NCBI RefSeq assembly: GCF_001427225.1
Contig: NZ_LMFH01000001.1
Location: 63,312 to 127,311 of the forward strand
Direction of reading: 5' to 3'
Length of the DNA: 64,000 bases
Source of the DNA: Lysobacter sp. Root494
GTDB taxonomy: Bacteria; Pseudomonadota; Gammaproteobacteria; Xanthomonadales; Xanthomonadaceae
Shown here: positions 59,401 to 64,000 of the stretch, in pieces
Position numbering within the stretch: position 1 is the first letter of the stretch
How the letters are laid out: each line of letters begins with the position of its first letter
Notes under the pieces: generated by a model
Seen by the model: only the letters and a program-made list of their open reading frames with translations
What the model was told of the DNA's origin: nothing
Databases searched by the model: none
Translations under genes and position numbers: made by a program

Positions 59401-60363
59401 CTTGGCTGGCGCGGCGACGACACACCGCTGGTGTTGAGCCTCAAGGGCGACAACGTGCTGCTGTCGGACACGCGCGACCTCCACGCCGTCGCCAATCCCG
59501 ACGTGCAGGTGCGCTACGCCGCGAAGCAGCCGCTGCAGGTGACCGGCACCGTAACCGTGCCTTCCGGGCGCATCGATCTGGAACGCCTGGATGAAGGCGT
59601 GTCGGCGTCGCCGGATGTCGTCGTGCTCGATCCGGTCAACCCGGAAGAGACCGCCGATTCGCCGCTCGACATGGACCTGACGATCGCACTCGGCGATGAC
59701 GTGAAACTCACCGGCTTCGGCCTCGATGGCTCGCTCAGCGGGCGGCTGCGCGCGCGCGCGCGGCCCGGACGCGAGATGACCGCGAGCGGCCGCCTCGATG
59801 TCGATGGCCGCTACACCGCGTACGGGCAGAAACTGCAGATCACCCGTGGCGAACTGGTGTGGTCGAACAGTCCGATCGCCGACCCCATCCTCAACATCCG
59901 CGCCGAGCGCGAAGTCGGCGAAGTCACCGCGGGCATCGACGTCACCGGCCGCGCCGCGTCACCGGAAGCGAAGGTGTGGAGCAATCCCGCCTCGTCGCAA
60001 TCCGAAGCGCTGTCGTATCTCGCGCTGGGACGCCCGCTGTCGAGTGCGAGCGGCGACGAAAGCAAACAACTCAACGCCGCGAGCGCCGCGCTGTCCGCCG
60101 GCGGCAGCCTGCTCGCCTCGCAGCTCGGCGCGGCGATCGGCCTCGACGATGCCGGCGTGATGGAAAGCCGCGCACTCGGCGGCAGCGTGTTCGGCGTCGG
60201 CAAGTACCTGTCGCCGCGCCTGTATGTCGGTTACGGCGTGTCTCTGCTCGGCACCGGCCAGGTGCTCACGCTGAAGTACCTGCTGCGCAAGGGCTTCGAC
60301 GTCGAAATCGAATCGAGCACCATTGAGAACCGTGCTTCGGTGAACTGGCGTAAGGAGAAGTAG
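56422..60363 (+). CDS. tamB: Translocation and assembly module inner-membrane protein TamB
   Basis: The 1313-residue protein is anchored by one N-terminal helix (SSIVAGVVTLGVAALLYWLL, residues about 43-62). It then runs as a long beta-helical, AsmA-like periplasmic span with repeated GTL/LxGxA units. The TamB C-terminal domain is clear: YTAYGQKLQITRGELVWSNS, ADPILNIRAEREV, SEALSYLALGRPLSS, SRALGGSVFGVGKYLSPRLY and GYGVSLLGTGQVLTLKYLL. It bridges inner and outer membranes and binds TamA; it is also implicated in phospholipid transport. GGAG precedes the ATG at 56422. It forms an operon with tamA. Confidence 0.95.
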   Translation: MAKWRTPAKQAMTQEERDAHEARIAELRAKRRARLRWLAIRSSIVAGVVTLGVAALLYWLLTTIGGRDVLLAQIRQRLPAEAELTWESAEGPASGPLVLHGLRFTYVLADKHGNRDPKHPRLLEFTAKRAMLDPALRPLFGRRLRLDTLQLEGATLEIPESDEPFELPRWPESLPAINPPLALQADDVRIDGLRVTQNRAPMIDVRRLRAGLDASAGELHVEKLDADTDRGHVVAHGDYVPRDDYRMDLVATAVLPAQAGTTPPRLGLVAHGDLSRMDVGIGGRAPAPVRAMLTLRGKEQPRWNLRAQSDALDIALLTQGTPSDAPFALRFDADGVVGEMNLRGEFAQRGATEPGLAVTVLPSKLRVADQVLEAKPLALRVFDGTATLHGRADFNDPENATLRFAVNARGLKWGGAKTTPKTPAQAANDTPAIGADADLGIAGTLQDWTAIGRATLTREGERAQLQFDGRGNDSHMALKTLHVAMPAGALDATGDVVWKPALGWKLDAALDGFDPGYFAPDWKGSLRGRLSTQGETRTDGGLDIAVNAPQLTGRLRGRPLQGRGNFVMRGAAPAGGQDSYAGDVALMLGGSRIEAKGEVTNTLDIDAKFEPLQLNDLLPEGAGTVRGTVKLTGARTAPNIDADLTGSGVSYAGYSAQGFSVQGRLPWRGGSGALAIRANGVDAGTAIETLTLDARGAVENLQLQGEARGEIGTLALSGNASKRGSTWQGALASLQLAPVKGTQWQLRQPAQFRWDGRSGALSNACLASSGGGSLCANADWPRRGLDVRGEALPLTLLLPYLPERSDRRPWILRGDVNIDAQLRPVGNAWRGTAHLTSASGGMKNSPRSRTEFVRYAGLDLRATFDPQRLTAELHTTLNDDGRVDARIATGWDAYAPLAGEIGIDTDELTWMELFSPDIVEPKGRLEGRVSLSGTRAQPLLGGNAHLSAFTTELPSLAILLQDGDVRLDALPDGTARIAGRVRSGEGTLNIDGSLGWRGDDTPLVLSLKGDNVLLSDTRDLHAVANPDVQVRYAAKQPLQVTGTVTVPSGRIDLERLDEGVSASPDVVVLDPVNPEETADSPLDMDLTIALGDDVKLTGFGLDGSLSGRLRARARPGREMTASGRLDVDGRYTAYGQKLQITRGELVWSNSPIADPILNIRAEREVGEVTAGIDVTGRAASPEAKVWSNPASSQSEALSYLALGRPLSSASGDESKQLNAASAALSAGGSLLASQLGAAIGLDDAGVMESRALGGSVFGVGKYLSPRLYVGYGVSLLGTGQVLTLKYLLRKGFDVEIESSTIENRASVNWRKEK

Positions 60364-60427
60364 CCCCGGTAGCGCGCAATGTGCGCACGTCATTGCTGCG
60401 GGGGACCACGTTGTGCACGCAGCCGCG

Positions 60428-61390
60428 TCAGGGCTGGTCGCTGGGAACCCACCCGCAGTAGGCGCCAAGTTCATCGCGGGAAACCGTCATCGCGCTGTTG
60501 CCTGCCGCGGCCAGCGCCTCGACTTCGCTGCGGGCGGGCACGCTGGCCTGTGCGCCCAGTCGCGTGCATGCGAGCGCGGAAGCCGCGCACGCGCGGCGCA
60601 CGGCTTCTTCCTCTGGCATGCGCGATGCGAGGCCAGCAGCCAGGGTTCCGCAGAACGTATCGCCTGCTCCGGTGGTGTCGATTGCATCCACGACGAAACC
60701 GGGTTGCAGCAAGGCATGTCCGCCGATCCGTGCGTAACAGCCGCGGGCCCCGAGTGTCACCACGACGCCGGCCACGCGGAGCCGCGCGACGCGTTCCACG
60801 ATCGTTCCCGAGCTGCCGGTCATCGCCGCGAGTTCGCCTTCGTTGACGATCAGCAGGTCAACGGCGTCGAGCAAGGCTGGTGGCAGTGGCGCACGCGGTG
60901 CGGGTGCCGTGTTGAGCACGACCCTCACGCCCGACGCATGCGCCTGTTTCGCCCAGGCCCCGACGCTGGCGAGCGGACTCTCCAGCTGCAACAGCAGCAC
61001 GTCCACGCCGGTCAGGTCGGGCAGGTGTTCCGCCCGCAGTTCCGCGTTCGCACCCGGGACGACGGTGATCGCGTTCTCCGCGTCGTCGCCGACGCAGATG
61101 AACGCTGTCCCGGTAGGCGCGTGTGTGCGCTGGATATGGAGCTCGACACCCGCATCGCGAAGCGAAGCTTCAAGTGGCAGGGCCTGCGCGTCGTCGCCGA
61201 GTGCGAGCAGCATGCGCGTGGCCGCGCCGCCCGCGCGTGCGCATGCGACGGCCTGGTTTGCCCCCTTGCCGCCCGGGAACATGGCGAAGCCGTGGCCCAG
61301 TACCGTCTCACCCGGTGCGGGCACGTGAGGCGCGCGCACGACGAAGTCGAGGTTGGCCGAGCCAGCCACGAGTACGCGTCCCTTCGTCAT
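60428..61390 (-). CDS. rbsK: Ribokinase (PfkB family)
   Basis: The 320-residue sugar kinase has the ribokinase opening VLVAGSANLDFVVRAPHVPA, then GGKGANQAVACARAGG and LQLESPLASV. The catalytic/anion-hole motif is AIDTTGAGDTFCGTLAAGLA (aspartate in GAGD). It phosphorylates ribose at O5 in the cytoplasm. The ATG at 61390 has GGGG ten bases upstream; another in-frame ATG three codons earlier (61397-61399) is possible. No ribose transporter lies in the window, so specificity for another pentose or nucleoside-derived sugar is possible. Confidence 0.9.
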   Translation of the reverse strand: MTKGRVLVAGSANLDFVVRAPHVPAPGETVLGHGFAMFPGGKGANQAVACARAGGAATRMLLALGDDAQALPLEASLRDAGVELHIQRTHAPTGTAFICVGDDAENAITVVPGANAELRAEHLPDLTGVDVLLLQLESPLASVGAWAKQAHASGVRVVLNTAPAPRAPLPPALLDAVDLLIVNEGELAAMTGSSGTIVERVARLRVAGVVVTLGARGCYARIGGHALLQPGFVVDAIDTTGAGDTFCGTLAAGLASRMPEEEAVRRACAASALACTRLGAQASVPARSEVEALAAAGNSAMTVSRDELGAYCGWVPSDQP

Positions 61391-61452
61391 TGCCTGCATT
61401 CCCCGTGCGCGGATGGTCGTATCACAAGCATAGCCAGTGACCGGAAGAGCCG

Positions 61453-62733
61453 TCAGCGCGCGATCGTTGCCGCGACCAGCTTCGGCTTGCCGTCCACGAT
61501 GTCGGTCCATACGACATGCGCGATGCCGTTGTTCACCGCCAGCTTGGGAAAGCCGGTGCCGCGGCCGCGTCCCTGCAGGCGCGCAACTTCGATGCGCTGC
61601 AGTTCGCGCGAGAGGTCAGGTGCGTAGCGGGCGAGCTGCACGGACTGGCCCTGCGCGTCTTCGCGCAGCCACAGCGCCCAGGCGGCGTCCGTGTCGAATG
61701 CGACGTCGACACGGCCCTGCACGGCTTCGCCCTGGTCGAGGGTGACCGGCGCGGCGAAGTTGTCACCGGCGTCGTTCGAGCGGGCGAGCTTCAGCGCCTG
61801 CGTGTCGTTCGCGGCGGTATACCAGCCGACCAGCACGTCGTTGCCGCGCGCCGATGCCGACGGGCCGTTGACCGGGCAGGCGGGCATCTTCCAGTGGTCG
61901 TCGTGGACCGCGTGCGACGCCGTCCACGTGCCGTTCTCCAGGCGCGTGACCGCGATGTCGCGGATCTCCTCCGGCGTGCGGTCGCGATACACGAGCAGCG
62001 GCCCGCGCGAAGTCATCGCAACATCGGTCTGGCAGCAGTCGCAGGTCATCGCGTCGAGGCGCGATTCGTCGCGGCGTTGCAGTTGCGGATCGAACATCGC
62101 GGTGCGCAGTGTCATTGCCCCCGATGCGTGCGCGTCGTGACCGTGATGCCCGGTGTGTTCCTCACCGGCGGATTCGCGGCCATCCAGCCAGGCGATGCCG
62201 AGCGTGTCGCGCGATGCCGGCCATAGCGAGACGAAGCCGTGTTCGGCGGCCTTGCCGTCGTCATTGACGCGAACCGGCTTCGACCAGGTCGCGCCGCCGT
62301 CGGCCGAATGCACCAGCACCACGTCGTAGGCGTAGGTCGAAGCCGCGGACTTCTGCAGCCAGTGCGCCCACAACGCACCGTCTTCGGTGACGGCGACATG
62401 CGGAATGTCGGCCCAGTTGACGAACCAGTCGTCGCCTTGCGCAATCGTCCGCGGTGCCGACCAACGGCCGTTGCCGAAGATGGCGAACCTCAACGCATGT
62501 GCATCGCCCTGCGGTTCGACCCAGGACAGCAGCAAGCTACCATCCGGTGCGGTGATGAGATCGGGTTGCGCGGCGGCTGCATTCGTCGGCAATGACCACG
62601 GTTGCATGGTGAACGGTTGCGACTCGTTCGAAGGGATGGCCGCAGCGGTAGGTTGCGTGGGCGTCGCGGTTTCGCGCTGGCATGCAGCCAGCAGCAATGC
62701 GGTGGTGAGGGCAATGGCGAGATTCGATTTCAT
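61453..62733 (-). CDS. Sialidase-fold (BNR) lipoprotein of unknown substrate
   Basis: The 426-residue product has a lipoprotein signal MKSNLAIALTTALLLAAC. Repeated beta-propeller blades with an Asp-box (HSADGGATWSKPV) and WVEPQGDAHALRFAIFGNGR follow. It also has a histidine-rich loop HTGHHGHDAH near residue 200 and a cysteine cluster CDCCQTD soon after. The fold matches exo-alpha-sialidase-like proteins, but I do not find a convincing set of the arginine triad residues that bind sialic acid. The histidine and cysteine cluster looks more like a metal site. The ATG at 62731-62733 gives the complete signal. Upstream gap has no gene. Confidence 0.78.
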   Translation of the reverse strand: MKSNLAIALTTALLLAACQRETATPTQPTAAAIPSNESQPFTMQPWSLPTNAAAAQPDLITAPDGSLLLSWVEPQGDAHALRFAIFGNGRWSAPRTIAQGDDWFVNWADIPHVAVTEDGALWAHWLQKSAASTYAYDVVLVHSADGGATWSKPVRVNDDGKAAEHGFVSLWPASRDTLGIAWLDGRESAGEEHTGHHGHDAHASGAMTLRTAMFDPQLQRRDESRLDAMTCDCCQTDVAMTSRGPLLVYRDRTPEEIRDIAVTRLENGTWTASHAVHDDHWKMPACPVNGPSASARGNDVLVGWYTAANDTQALKLARSNDAGDNFAAPVTLDQGEAVQGRVDVAFDTDAAWALWLREDAQGQSVQLARYAPDLSRELQRIEVARLQGRGRGTGFPKLAVNNGIAHVVWTDIVDGKPKLVAATIAR

Positions 62734-62949
62734 CCGCGCAGCGTAACTCCATGGGAGCGCGACGCGCTTTTTTCTTCTCTCTTCGGCCCCATAGGCATGC
62801 AGGAAAAGATGGCCGAAGCGCCGGATGAGGGATGACGAAGCGATGAGCACTCGAGCTCACGCGACTTCCTTCGCGGCGAGCCTTCACCACTCTCACCTGC
62901 GCTCACCCCAACTCCTCACAACCCTGCGGGCGCCAGGGCTTTGAAGCTC

Positions 62950-64000
<1,051 letters not shown>

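Overview
The window is about 67% GC and reads as the chromosome of a Xanthomonadaceae bacterium (Lysobacter, Luteimonas or Xanthomonas relatives). The evidence is the zwf-pgl-edd-eda operon beside N-acetylglucosamine genes, an outer-membrane TonB-dependent receptor clustered with a LacI regulator, sugar transporter and kinase, a fused indolepyruvate oxidoreductase, cytochrome c5, and dispersed REP-type hairpins. I see no phage, transposase, CRISPR array, rRNA or tRNA.

Layout. 0-5 kb: the 5' part of an AlgI-like MBOAT acyltransferase, a small unknown protein, and a large indolepyruvate:ferredoxin oxidoreductase. 5-20.5 kb: a sugar-catabolism island. nagA, a SIS-type nagB-II and a GntR regulator run leftward. 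The Entner-Doudoroff operon zwf-pgl-edd-eda runs rightward from the shared regulator promoter region. A LacI regulator and an MFS sugar permease run leftward, divergent from a glucokinase-family kinase and a TonB-dependent receptor. Together these could take an amino sugar or glucose across both membranes, phosphorylate it, deacetylate and deaminate it, and feed the Entner-Doudoroff pathway. Two palindromes, TGACANCGNTGTCA-like, between permease and kinase are probable LacI operators. An array of TGGTAT half-sites lies between the GntR gene and zwf.

20.7-31 kb: a secreted TPR protein, a REC-EAL c-di-GMP phosphodiesterase next to a BvgS-type hybrid kinase, a gamma-glutamyltransferase, a 2OG-Fe(II) oxygenase, an AEC transporter, and an AAA+ ATPase on the other strand. 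31-41 kb is the most unusual part. It holds a soluble 1819-residue kinase with a long HAMP array built from exact 276-bp DNA repeats, GAF, kinase core and three receivers. Next come a REC-kinase-REC protein, a translationally coupled degenerate kinase-like protein, a ParA-family ATPase, a SixA-type phosphohistidine phosphatase and a YceI protein. I read this as a possible phosphorelay module.

41-51 kb holds ordinary genes: a phospholipase D-family lipoprotein, an M20 hydrolase, an APC permease, a SnoaL-like protein, ZapE, an alpha/beta hydrolase, cytochrome c5, a membrane protein and a class I amidotransferase. 51-64 kb holds glyQS (glyS carries a sharply bounded low-GC internal segment), tamA-tamB, a ribokinase, a sialidase-fold lipoprotein and the 3' part of mnmG, which runs off the right edge.
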